From DATEDA01 sp963820965 (lineage in GTDB: Bacteria; Pseudomonadota; Gammaproteobacteria; Burkholderiales; SG8-39), in NCBI GenBank assembly GCA_963820965.1, contig CAWGCC010000037.1:124001-188000 (forward strand): DNA of 64,000 nt, written 5' to 3'. The notes under the pieces were generated by a model that ran no database searches, was not told the origin of the DNA, and was given only the letters and a program-made list of their open reading frames with translations. The stretch's first letter is position 1, and every line of letters begins with the position of its first letter. A program made the position numbers and the translations under genes. This document shows positions 16,879-26,641 of the stretch, piece after piece.

Positions 16879-17346
16879 CTAATCACGCTTCGCCCCCTTG
16901 AACGACGGCGGCTTGATCTTGCCCTTCTTCTGCTCGGGTTTGTAGTGCGCGCGCACGAACTCGTCGAGCCACGCGAAGAGCGCCGGCGGTAGCGGCACGC
17001 CGTCGACCTGCTCGCCGCCGTCCATCATCCGGCCCGCCTCGTGGTAGCTCACGGTGACGAGCTTCGGCACCGCGAGGTCGTCCACCATGCGCCAATTGAC
17101 GAATACATACGGCGTTGCCGTGGTCATGTTCAGGTAGTAGCCGTCGGCCTCGTCGCGATGGAGCTCGATCGCGAACCCGGGATGCAACCAACGGGCGTGC
17201 GCGCTGTCTTCCTCGAGCAGGCGCGGCTCGCGCGTATCGCCCGCATCGGGTACGACCTCGACCGGCGCCCACCGTTCCGACTGCCAGCGGTTGGCGAGCG
17301 CGCGGCGCTCCATGATCACCGCGACGGGCAGGCTTGGAGCAGGCAC
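16879..17346 (-). CDS. DUF3305 protein
   Basis: About 155 residues, cytoplasmic. The family start LPVAVIMERRALANRWQSERW is near the N-terminus, followed by WLHPGFAIELHRDEADGYYLN and TVSYHEAGRMMDGGEQVDGV. I chose GTG 17346 because it places the family opening right after the start and has GAGA seven nt upstream; an ATG at 17394 would add an unrelated leader. It is the first gene of the formate dehydrogenase operon, divergent from moaA across about 100 nt. No biochemical role is known. Confidence 0.8.
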   Translation of the reverse strand: MPAPSLPVAVIMERRALANRWQSERWAPVEVVPDAGDTREPRLLEEDSAHARWLHPGFAIELHRDEADGYYLNMTTATPYVFVNWRMVDDLAVPKLVTVSYHEAGRMMDGGEQVDGVPLPPALFAWLDEFVRAHYKPEQKKGKIKPPSFKGAKRD

Positions 17347-17447
17347 TCGTTTCTCACTAGAATTCGATTCATGCGACTGATTGTGAACCCGCATTCACGT
17401 CCGGCACGTATGATGCGTGGGCCCGGTAGCGCGAATCAAGCCCCAGC

Positions 17448-18529
<1,082 letters not shown>

Positions 18530-18533
<4 letters not shown>

Positions 18534-19379
18534 AGACGCCTCTCAAGCCCGAGATCACCAGCGCCTCCCGCCCGCTCACTTTCGAGGTCGAGGCGCTGAA
18601 CGAGCGCGGCGAAGCGCTGGCGACGCCGATCGCGGGCGAGCATCCGTTGACGCTCTACGTCGACAAGCGCGAGATCGTCACGTTGATGACGCTCGGTCAG
18701 GCGCCCGAGGCGCTCGCGATCGGCTATCTCCGCAACCAGCGGCTCGCGCGCTCGATCGAGGAGATCGCCGCGGTCCAGGTCGACTGGGAAACCGACTCGG
18801 TCGTGGTCACCACGCGGCAAGCGGCTCCGGGGCCTCGCCGACAAGATGAAGAAGCGCACCGTCACCACCGGCTGCGGCCAGGGGACGGTGTTCGGCGACC
18901 TGATGGAGGAGGTCGAGGCGATCGCGCTCCGCGACGACGTCAGGCTCACCGAGGACACGCTGTACGCCCTGCTCGATCGCGTGCGCAGGCACGAAACGAT
19001 CTACAAGACCGCTGGCGCGGTGCATGGCTGCGCCCTGGCCACCAACGAGAACGGTGCGTCCGAGATTCTCACGTTCGTCGAGGACGTCGGCCGCCACAAC
19101 GCGGTCGACGCGATCGCCGGCCAGATGTGGCTCGGGGATATCGACGGCTCGGACAAGATCTTCTACACCACCGGGCGGCTTACGTCCGAGATGGTGATCA
19201 AGTGCGCGCAGATGCGGATCCCGTTCCTGGTCTCGCGCTCCGGCCTCACGCAGATGGGCTGGCGCATCGCCGAGCAGGTCGGCCTCACGATGCTCGGTCG
19301 AGCGGTGAACCGCCACTACCTCCTCTTCACCGGCAAACACCGGTTCGTGAAGACCACCATGCCGACGATGATGGCGTAG
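18530..19379 (+). pseudogene. fdhD: Formate dehydrogenase sulfurtransferase FdhD, apparent +1 frameshift
   Basis: FdhD passes sulfur from IscS to the Mo/W centre of formate dehydrogenase. The first frame (18530 to about 18830) gives LNERGEALATPIAGEHPLTL and ALAIGYLRNQRLARSI. The second frame (to 19379) gives KKRTVTTGCGQGTVFGDLM, then YKTAGAVHGCALA, VEDVGRHNAVDAIAG and CAQMRIPFLVSRSGLTQMG, all FdhD hallmarks. The span of 850 nt is not a multiple of three. Removing one G from the GGGG run at 18829-18832 joins the halves as AAPGLADKMKKRTV. Since the formate dehydrogenase needs FdhD and no second copy is in the window, a sequencing error is likely. Confidence 0.85.
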
Positions 19380-19428
19380 GGGACTGTAACCGATGCCGAA
19401 GGCATCGCTTGCCTGGCTTCGGGGAGCA

Positions 19429-19462
19429 CGAGGGGGCGCCGCGAAGCGGCTTTGTCCCCTCG
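19429..19462 (+). other. Nested hairpin between fdhD and mobA
   Basis: CGAGGGG (19429-19435) pairs with CCCCTCG (19456-19462), and inside it GCCGC-GAA-GCGGC forms a second stem. No T-run follows, so it is not a standard terminator. It may slow or process the transcript between fdhD and mobA, or simply reflect high GC. A smaller GATGCC-GAA-GGCATC hairpin precedes it. Confidence 0.4.
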
Positions 19463-19480
19463 CAGGGTGATCTCGACGCC

Positions 19481-20086
19481 ATGGACATCCGCGATCCGCC
19501 CCGAGTCACGGGACTGATTCTCGCCGGCGGCCAGGGGCGCCGGATGGGCGGCGTCGACAAGGGCCTGCAGCCGCTCCGCGGCAAGCCGATGGTCGAATGG
19601 GTGCTCGACCGCCTGCGCCCGCAGGTCACCGAGATGGTCATCAACGCGAACCAGCATCTCGCCGACTACGCGCGCTTCGGCCATCGCGTCGTGCCGGACG
19701 AGATCGTCGGGTTCGCCGGGCCGCTCGCCGGCCTGCATGCCGGGCTCAAGGCCAACGTCCATCCGTTTCTCGTCACCGTCCCCTGCGACTCGCCCTTCCT
19801 GCCGCCCGATCTCGTCGCGCGGTTGCACGCGGCGCTCGTCACGGCCCACGCCGATCTCGCGGTTGCCAAGACCGCGGACCAGCCGCACCCGGTGTTCGCG
19901 CTGGTGCGCGAGTCGCTCGCCTCGCATCTCGAGCGGTTTCTCGAGTCGGGTGGCCGCAAGATCGACGCTTGGTACGCTTCGTTGAAGGTGGTCGAGGTGC
20001 CCTTTGACGACCAGGCTGCCGCTTTCTCCAACATCAACACTCGCGACGAGCTCGCGCAGTTCGAGCGACGAAGTGATTCGGCGTAG
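19481..20086 (+). CDS. mobA: Molybdenum cofactor guanylyltransferase MobA
   Basis: Transfers GMP to molybdopterin to give the MGD form needed by the formate dehydrogenase. It has 201 residues, the usual length. The nucleotide-binding opening is TGLILAGGQGRRMGGVDKGL, followed by the GFAGPLAGLHAGL and VTVPCDSPFLPPDL segments; FSNINTRDEL near the end is typical of MobA. The ATG at 19481 is the first suitable start. moeA begins at the base after its stop, so the two are tightly coupled. Confidence 0.93.
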   Translation: MDIRDPPRVTGLILAGGQGRRMGGVDKGLQPLRGKPMVEWVLDRLRPQVTEMVINANQHLADYARFGHRVVPDEIVGFAGPLAGLHAGLKANVHPFLVTVPCDSPFLPPDLVARLHAALVTAHADLAVAKTADQPHPVFALVRESLASHLERFLESGGRKIDAWYASLKVVEVPFDDQAAAFSNINTRDELAQFERRSDSA

Positions 20087-21352
20087 ATGAGCTCCCTCCA
20101 ACACGTTGTCAGCTGCATCGACGGCTACGACCCCGACGCGCTGCCCGTCGACAAGGCGCGCGCGGCGATCCGATCGTTCATCGCGCCGGTCACCGCCAAC
20201 GAGCGCGTCGCGGTGCGCGCGAGCCTCGGCCGCGTGCTCGGCGAGGACATCGTATCGACGGTGAACGTGCCCGCGCACGACAACTCGGCGATGGACGGCT
20301 GGGCGGTACGGGCAAGCGATCTGAAACCCGACGGCGAGACGACGTTGCGCGAGGTCGGCGTCGCCTACGCCGGCCGGAAGTTTGACGGCGGCCTGCAGCC
20401 GGGCCAGTGTGTGCGGGTGATGACGGGCGCCGTCATGCCGCCCGGCACGGACACGGTCGTGATCCAAGAGGCCGTCACGGTGGACGGTGACCGGATCGCC
20501 GTGCCGGCGGGCCAGAAGGCGGGGCAGAACCGGCGCCTCGCCGGCGAGGACCTCGCCCTCGGCCGCGTCGTCCTGCGAACCGGCCAACCCGTCCGGCCCG
20601 CCGAGCTGGGGTTGCTCGCCTCGCTCGGGCTCGCCGAGGTCGCGGTGCGGCGCAAGCCGCGGGTCGCCTTCTTCTCCACGGGCGACGAGCTGGTGTCCAT
20701 CGGCACTCCGCTCAAGGAAGGCGAGGTCTACGATTCGAACCGCTATACGCTCTACGGAATGCTCGCGCGGCTCGGCGCCGAGTTGATCGACCTCGGCGTC
20801 GTGCGCGACGATCCGGCGGCGCTCGAGCACGCGTTCAAGGAGGCCGCCGGCATCGCCGATGCGATCGTCAGCTCGGGCGGCGTCTCGGTCGGCGAGGCCG
20901 ACTTCACGCGCGAGTTGCTCGGTCGCCTCGGCGAGGTGCTGTTCTGGAAGATCGCGATGCGCCCCGGCCGCCCGATGGCATTCGGCCGCATCGGCGGCGC
21001 CTACTTCTTCGGGTTACCCGGCAACCCGGTGGCGGTGATGGTGACCTTCTACGGCTTCGTCCGCGACGCCCTGCTCGCGCTCGCCGGCCGGACCGGCGAG
21101 TACGCGCTCCCGCTGCTCCGCGTCCCGAGCGCGACCGCGCTGCGGAAGAAGCCCGGCCGCACCGAGTTCCAGCGCGGCATCCTCGAGCGCGGGGCCGGCG
21201 GCGAGTGGACGGCCCGCGTCACCGGCAGCCAGGGATCGGGCGTGCTGCGCTCGATGTCGGAGGCGAACTGCTTCATCGTGCTCGAGCACGAGCGCGGCGA
21301 CGTAAGGCAGGGCGATCTTGTCAGCGTGCAGCTGTTCGACGGGCTCGCCTGA
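20087..21352 (+). CDS. moeA: Molybdopterin molybdenumtransferase MoeA
   Basis: Inserts molybdate into adenylylated molybdopterin. It has 421 residues with the standard domains. SLGRVLGEDI and NVPAHDNSAMDGWAV are in the N-terminal part, MTGAVMPPGTDTVV in the beta-rich domain, and FFSTGDELVS...YDSNRY plus VSSGGVSVGEADFT in the MogA-like domain. FFGLPGNPVAVMVTF is the conserved substrate loop. It starts directly after the mobA stop and ends the operon, converging on rmuC with 8 nt between. Confidence 0.95.
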   Translation: MSSLQHVVSCIDGYDPDALPVDKARAAIRSFIAPVTANERVAVRASLGRVLGEDIVSTVNVPAHDNSAMDGWAVRASDLKPDGETTLREVGVAYAGRKFDGGLQPGQCVRVMTGAVMPPGTDTVVIQEAVTVDGDRIAVPAGQKAGQNRRLAGEDLALGRVVLRTGQPVRPAELGLLASLGLAEVAVRRKPRVAFFSTGDELVSIGTPLKEGEVYDSNRYTLYGMLARLGAELIDLGVVRDDPAALEHAFKEAAGIADAIVSSGGVSVGEADFTRELLGRLGEVLFWKIAMRPGRPMAFGRIGGAYFFGLPGNPVAVMVTFYGFVRDALLALAGRTGEYALPLLRVPSATALRKKPGRTEFQRGILERGAGGEWTARVTGSQGSGVLRSMSEANCFIVLEHERGDVRQGDLVSVQLFDGLA

Positions 21353-21360
21353 CTGCGGCC

Positions 21361-22809
21361 TCAGTCGGCCGTTCCGGTGCCCGGCAGCGACAGCAGGTCC
21401 TCCACCCGCAGCTCGCGCGGCAGCACCTCGATCGGCGCGGGCGAATCGAGCAGCACATCGCCGCCCACCGCCTTCAGGTCGCGGAACTTCCGCGCGCTGA
21501 CGAGGACGCGCGACTCGAGCGAGCCGACCGCGAGGTTGTAGGACTTCACCGCGGCCTCGAGCCTGCCGCCGAGCGCGGTGAAGTGCTCGCCCATCGTCGC
21601 GAGCCGGCCATAGAGTTCGGCGCCGAGCTCGCTCACCTTCTTCGCATTCTCGGCGAGCGTGTCCTGGCGCCACCCGTAGGCAACCGCTCGCAGCAGCGCG
21701 ATCAGCGTCGTCGGCGTCGCGAGGATGACCCGCTGCTCGACGCCGAACTCGAGGAGCTCGGGATCCTGCTCGAGCGCCGCGCTGAAGAACATCTCCCCCG
21801 GCACGAACAGCACGACGAACTCGGGGCTCGGCTGGAACTGGTCCCAGTAGGACTTCCGGCTGAGCGCCGTGAGGTGCGTGCGGAGCTGGCGCGCGTGATC
21901 GGCGAGCCGGGCGCAGCGTGTCTCGTCGTCGGGCGCTTCCAGCGCGTCGAGATACGCCGCGAGCGGCGCCTTGGCGTCCACGACGAGATTCTTGTTTCCG
22001 GGCAGCCGGACGATCAGATCCGGGCGCAGCCGGCCGTCGTCGGTGTCGACGCTCGCCTGCTCGTAGAAATCGCAGTGGTCGAGCATCCCCGCCATCTCGA
22101 CCACGCGCCGCAGCTGCATCTCGCCCCACCTGCCCCGGACGTGCGGCTGGCGCAGCGCCTTGACGAGGTTCGACGTCTCGCTGCGCAGCTGCGTCTGCGT
22201 CTCGGCGAGCGAACGCACCTGCTGGCTGAGCTCCGCGTACGCGAAGGTGCGCGACTTCTCGATCGACTGCACCTGCTGGTCGAATTTCTCGAGCGACTCG
22301 CGCATCGGCTTCACCAGCCCGTCGATCGCCTGCTGGCGTTTCTCCAGCTCGGCCTTGGCGGTCTCCTGGTGCTTCGCGAGCGTCGCCTGCGCGAGGTCGA
22401 TGAACGCCTGGTTGTTGCTCTTGAGCGCTTCGGACGAGAGCGCGCTGAACGCCTGCGTCAGGTGCTCGCGCGCACGCTCGATCTCCGCGAGTTTCCCGGC
22501 CGCCGCCTCCCGCTCCATGCGGAGCGCCGTGGCGAGGCTCTCGGCCCTGCCGTGCAACGCGGTGCTCGAGGCGCGGCTCTCGTCAAGCTTCGCGGTCTCG
22601 GCGAGAAGCCGGGCTCGCGCCTCGGCGAGCTCCCGCTCCGCAGTGCCTGCGCGCTCGGTCAACTGGGCGCGCGTGACCTCGAACCGCAGCGCCGCCTGCT
22701 CGAGCGCATCCGCCCGCCGCCGGCTCGCGAGCAGCGCGCTCACGGTCGCGCCGAGGGCGAGCCCGCCGGCGAAGACCGCGAGGACGATGACGAGCTGATC
22801 GGTCGGCAC
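21361..22809 (-). CDS. rmuC: DNA recombination protein RmuC
   Basis: A 482-residue membrane-anchored nuclease-like protein that limits inversions at short repeats. One N-terminal helix (LVIVLAVFAGGLALGATVSALL) is followed by a long coiled coil rich in Ala, Glu and Arg (about residues 30-190). The RmuC domain has VRGRWGEMQLRRVVEMAGM, LPGNKNLVVDAKAPLAAY, YWDQFQPSPEFVVLFVPGE and LATPTTLIALLRAVAYGW. GTG 22809 is the start that places the helix at the N-terminus. TATACT lies 7 nt upstream. It is divergent from the acyl-CoA ligase. Confidence 0.93.
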   Translation of the reverse strand: MPTDQLVIVLAVFAGGLALGATVSALLASRRRADALEQAALRFEVTRAQLTERAGTAERELAEARARLLAETAKLDESRASSTALHGRAESLATALRMEREAAAGKLAEIERAREHLTQAFSALSSEALKSNNQAFIDLAQATLAKHQETAKAELEKRQQAIDGLVKPMRESLEKFDQQVQSIEKSRTFAYAELSQQVRSLAETQTQLRSETSNLVKALRQPHVRGRWGEMQLRRVVEMAGMLDHCDFYEQASVDTDDGRLRPDLIVRLPGNKNLVVDAKAPLAAYLDALEAPDDETRCARLADHARQLRTHLTALSRKSYWDQFQPSPEFVVLFVPGEMFFSAALEQDPELLEFGVEQRVILATPTTLIALLRAVAYGWRQDTLAENAKKVSELGAELYGRLATMGEHFTALGGRLEAAVKSYNLAVGSLESRVLVSARKFRDLKAVGGDVLLDSPAPIEVLPRELRVEDLLSLPGTGTAD

Positions 22810-22876
22810 GTGTCGAGTATAGCGAGCGGGTGGCTCACTGCGCGAGCCCGAGTACTTGAGTAACATTCGCCGCGCC

Positions 22877-24449
22877 ATGCACTGGACCGACGTCCCGCGT
22901 CTGCGCGACGAGACTCACTTCGGGCGCTCGATGCGCTGCTTCGCCGAGCGCCCGCCGAATCTCGGCGCGCTCTTCGCCGCTACCGTGGCCCGGCACGGCG
23001 AGCGGGAAGCGTTCGTTACCGACCGCCATCGCCTCGACTACGCGAAGCTCGACCGCGTCGCCGACCGTCTCGCGGGGCATCTGCATCGACTCGGCGTCGC
23101 GCGCGGCGACCGCGTCGTGGTGTTCCTCCCGAACGACCGCGAGTTCGTCTACGTCCTGCTCGGCGTGCTGCGGCTCGGGGCCGTCGCGGTCCCGGTCAAC
23201 GTCCGCGAGCAGCGGCCGGAGCTCGCTTTCATCATCGCCCAGTGCGCCGCGAAGGCGATCGTGTTCGACGCGGCGCTGGCCGACCGGCTGCCGCCCCCCG
23301 CCGCGGCGCTTCCGCTCGCCGTGCGCATCAGCACGGGGTCCTCACCCGGCGTTACGCTGGACGAGTTGCTCGAGACTCGCTCCCCCGTCGCGCCGCTTAC
23401 CGACCCCGGCGAGGAGGAGGCCGCGGTGATCCTCTACACCTCGGGCACAACCGGGCGGCCGAAGGGCGCGATGCTCACGCATCTCAACCTGGTCCACTCG
23501 GTGCTGCACTACCGGGCCTGCATGCGGCTCTCCGCCGCCGACCGGTCGCTCCTCGCGGTGCCCGCGAGCCACGTGACCGGCCTCGTCGCGATCATCCTCG
23601 CGATGTTCGGAGTCGGCGGCTGCGTGATCGCGCTGCGCGACTTCAAGGCACGCGCCTTCCTCGAGCTCGCCGCGCGGGAACGGGTGACGCACACGCTCGT
23701 CGTGCCGGCGATCTACAACCTGTGCCTGCGCGAGCCGGACTTCGCGCGCTTCGATCTCCGCGCCTGGCGCATCGGCGGGTTCGGCGGGGCGCCGATGCCC
23801 GAGGGCACGATCCGCGCGCTCGCGGAGAAGCTCCCCGGGCTGACGCTGATGAACGCGTACGGAGCGACCGAGACCACCTCCCCGACCACGATCATGCCGA
23901 TGGGCCTGCAAGCGGCGAACCTCGACAGCGTCGGCGTTCTCGTGCCGTGCTGCGGACGTCCGCGTCGTGGACGATGCCGGCCGCGAAGTCGCGCCGGGCG
24001 AGTCCGGCGAAATCCGGATCGCCGGGCCGATGGTGGTGCCCGGGTACTGGGACAACCCCGAGGCGACCGCCCGCGAGTTCGAGAACGGCTACTGGAAGTC
24101 GGGGGACCTCGGCTCGATCGACGCGCAAGGGTACGTGCGCGTCTTTGACCGCAAGAAGGACATGATCAACCGCGGCGGCTACAAGGTCTACAGCGCGGAG
24201 GTCGAGAGCGTGCTCAGCCTGCACCCGGCGGTCGTCGAGTCCGCGCTCATCGCGGTGCCGGATTCGGTGCTCGGGGAGAAAGCCCGTGCAATCGTGGTCG
24301 CGCGCGCCGGCTGCGACGCCGACGCGCTTCGGGCACACTGCGCGCAGCATCTAGCCGATTACAAGGTGCCCGACTTCTTCGTTTTCCGGTCCGAGCCGCT
24401 GCCGCGCAGCGCGAACGGGAAGCTGCTCAAGCGCGCGTTGCGGGAGTGA
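22877..24449 (+). pseudogene. Acyl-CoA synthetase / AMP-dependent ligase, apparent +1 frameshift
   Basis: A class I adenylate-forming enzyme joining a carboxylic acid to CoA. The first frame from ATG 22877 shows ILYTSGTTGRPKGAMLTHLNL (P-loop, A3), the A5 motif NAYGATETTS, and PLAGLH-free acyl ligase spacing. The frame is lost near 23951: removing the T of GTGCTGCGG restores VRVVDDAGREVAPGESGEIRI. The rest then reads YWKSGDLGSIDAQGYVRVFD, DMINRGGYKVYSAEVE and SANGKLLKR (catalytic Lys). Repaired, it is 523 residues, normal for the family. The substrate cannot be told. Its stop overlaps a possible GTG start of the next gene. Confidence 0.85.
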
Positions 24450-24454
24450 CGCCG

Positions 24455-25537
24455 ATGCACGCGGCGAGCCAGCAGATCCGGTTCTGCACCGCTCCGGACG
24501 GCGTGCGCCTCGCCTATGCGACCGTCGGCAAAGGCGCGCCTCTCGTGCGCGCGGCCCACTGGATGACCCACCTCGAGCGCGACTGGGAAAGCCCGGTCTG
24601 GCGCCCGTGGCTGACCGAACTCTCGCGATACAACACACTCGTGCGATACGACCAGCGCGGCTGCGGTCTTTCCGACCGGGACGTCGTCGATATCTCGTTC
24701 GCGGCGTGGCTCGCCGATCTCGAGGCGGTCGTCGCTGCTGCCGGCCTCGCGCGCTTCGCCCTGCTCGGTGCGTCGCAGAGCGCGTCGCTCGCGATCGCCT
24801 ACGCGGCCAGGCATCCGCAGCGCGTCAGCCACCTCATCCTCTATGGCGGGTTCGTTCGCGGACGCCTGAAGCGGGACTCGCGGGCGCAGGTCGAGGAAGC
24901 GCAGGTCCAGCGCGGGCTCATCCGTCTCGGTTGGGGCCGGGACGACCCCGCATTCCGGCAGTTCTTCACCACCCAGTTCCTGCCGGACGGAACGCCCGAG
25001 CAGATCGCCTCGTTCAACGAGGTGCAGCGCCTGTCGGCGTCGCCGGAAACGGCCGAGCGGATCTTCGACGTGACGAGCGGCATCGACGTCGCCGAGCTGG
25101 CGGAGAACGTGCGCACGCCGACGCTCGTGCTCCACGGTCGCGAGGACAAGCGCGCGCCGTTCGAGGAAGGCCGACTGATCGCCGCGCGGATTCCGGGCGC
25201 CCGCTTCGTGCCGCTCGAGAGCCGGAACCACGCCCTGGTGGAGCAGGATCCGGCGTGGGGACGCTTCCTCGTCGAGGTCCGCGCCTTCCTCGGCACCGGC
25301 GAAGCCGCGGCCGACCTCGCCTTCCCGGCGCTGACGAGCCGCGAGCGCGAAGTGCTCGAGCTCGTCGCGCGTGGGCTGGGCAACGACGAGATCGCCGAGC
25401 GTCTCGGCATCACCTCCAAGACCGTGCGCAATCAAGTCAGCGCACTCTTCGACAAGCTCGGCGTTTCGAGCCGCGCCCAGGCGATCGTGAAGGCGCGCGA
25501 GGCCGGGCTCGGCGCGGCCGCCCCGCCCGCGCCCTAG
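24455..25537 (+). CDS. Alpha/beta hydrolase fused to a LuxR-type HTH domain
   Basis: A 360-residue fusion. Residues 1 to about 275 are an alpha/beta hydrolase with DQRGCGLSD, the nucleophile elbow GASQS (Ser107), LVLHGREDKRAPF carrying the acid, and SRNHALVEQDP carrying the His. Residues about 290-345 are a LuxR/GerE helix-turn-helix: LTSREREVLELVARGLGNDE, then AERLGITSKTVRNQVSALFD. ATG 24455 has GGAG eight nt upstream; a GTG at 24446 overlaps the ligase stop. The hydrolase may act as a ligand sensor or an enzyme controlling the DNA-binding part. It may regulate the ligase next to it. Confidence 0.85.
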   Translation: MHAASQQIRFCTAPDGVRLAYATVGKGAPLVRAAHWMTHLERDWESPVWRPWLTELSRYNTLVRYDQRGCGLSDRDVVDISFAAWLADLEAVVAAAGLARFALLGASQSASLAIAYAARHPQRVSHLILYGGFVRGRLKRDSRAQVEEAQVQRGLIRLGWGRDDPAFRQFFTTQFLPDGTPEQIASFNEVQRLSASPETAERIFDVTSGIDVAELAENVRTPTLVLHGREDKRAPFEEGRLIAARIPGARFVPLESRNHALVEQDPAWGRFLVEVRAFLGTGEAAADLAFPALTSREREVLELVARGLGNDEIAERLGITSKTVRNQVSALFDKLGVSSRAQAIVKAREAGLGAAAPPAP

Positions 25538-25711
25538 CGCCGGTTCCCGGGACTTCTGTCCCGTCCGGTTGGAGGACTCCGGGTTCGGCCGCCCGATTCG
25601 GCCTTGCGGGAGCGGGGCAGCTGCCTCATGACGTCCGGGACACCTTTCCGGTTGAATCTGCCTCAGGCCCGGGCCATTGCTGGCCCCGGCCGGACGACCG
25701 AGGCAACCGAC

Positions 25712-26641
25712 ATGACCCCTCAGACGATCCGTCATGCACTCCTGCAAGGCAGCGCGACCGCAAACCCGTACGCGGCGCTCGCGCTCGCTGCGCTCTTCTG
25801 GTCCGGCAACTTCGTGGCCGGCCGCGCGCTGGCCGGCCAAATCGACCCGATCAGCCTGAACTTCTGGCGCTGGGCGCTGGCAGCCGCCGTGTTGCTGCCG
25901 GTGAGCTGGGGCGTCCTTGCCGGCACCCGGCAGGCGCTGCGTGCAGGCTGGCGGCGCATAGCGTTCCTCGGCCTAACCGGCGTCGCCGGGTTTCACAGCT
26001 GCGTCTACTTCGCGCTCGAGGCGACAACCGCCGTCAACGCCTTGATGCTTCTGCCGCTGGCACCGGTCGCGATCGCGGTGGCGAGCTGGGTGGCGACGCG
26101 CGAGCCGCCCGGTGCCTGGGCCGCGGCCGGGATGGTCGCTTCGCTCGGCGGGGCGCTGGTGATCGTGACGCACGGCAGCCCGGACGCGCTCGCCGCCCTC
26201 CGCCTGGACCGCGGCGCGCTCTGGATGCTCGGCGGGCTCGCGATCTGGGCCGCCTATTCGCTCGCCCTCAAGCGGCCGGTTCCGGGCGTGCCGCCGCTCG
26301 CGCTGCACACCGCCACCAGCATCGCGGGACTCGGGTGGTTGCTCCCGGCGTACGCCGCGGGCCTCCTCGCGGGCGCTCCGGTACACCTCACCTGGTCGGG
26401 CGCGCTCGCGATCGGCTACATCGCCGTGTTCGCCTCGGCGATCGCGTTCCTCCTCTGGATCCGGGCGGTCGGGGAGATCGGGCCGACCCGCGCCGGCATG
26501 TTCATCCACCTGATGCCAGTATTCGGGGCCATCCTCGCCGCCGCGGTTCTCGGCGAGCGGATCGCGGCCTTCCATGTCGTGGGCGCCGCGCTCGTCTTCG
26601 CCGGTCTCGCGATCGCCAACCGCCGCCCGGTCATCCGCTAG
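25712..26641 (+). CDS. EamA/DMT-family membrane exporter
   Basis: A 309-residue inner-membrane transporter with about ten predicted helices in two EamA repeats. LAALFWSGNFVAGRALAGQI opens the first repeat and ALWMLGGLAIWAAYSLALKR the second; TRAGMFIHLMPVFGAILAAA is typical of the second-repeat end. Substrates of such DMT proteins are metabolites or amino acids; none can be named here. I chose ATG 25712 with AGG eight nt upstream. Earlier in-frame starts add a non-hydrophobic leader. Its stop overlaps the convergent kinase stop by 4 nt. Confidence 0.88.
   Translation: MTPQTIRHALLQGSATANPYAALALAALFWSGNFVAGRALAGQIDPISLNFWRWALAAAVLLPVSWGVLAGTRQALRAGWRRIAFLGLTGVAGFHSCVYFALEATTAVNALMLLPLAPVAIAVASWVATREPPGAWAAAGMVASLGGALVIVTHGSPDALAALRLDRGALWMLGGLAIWAAYSLALKRPVPGVPPLALHTATSIAGLGWLLPAYAAGLLAGAPVHLTWSGALAIGYIAVFASAIAFLLWIRAVGEIGPTRAGMFIHLMPVFGAILAAAVLGERIAAFHVVGAALVFAGLAIANRRPVIR

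Noticed and set aside
17409..17414. TATGAT upstream of moaA as a -10 box.
   Set aside because: No acceptable -35 hexamer at 16-18 nt; not strong enough to annotate.
25548..25563. CGGGAC-TTCT-GTCCCG hairpin after the hydrolase-LuxR gene as a terminator.
   Set aside because: The stem is good but no T-run follows; in this GC-rich DNA such short hairpins are common.
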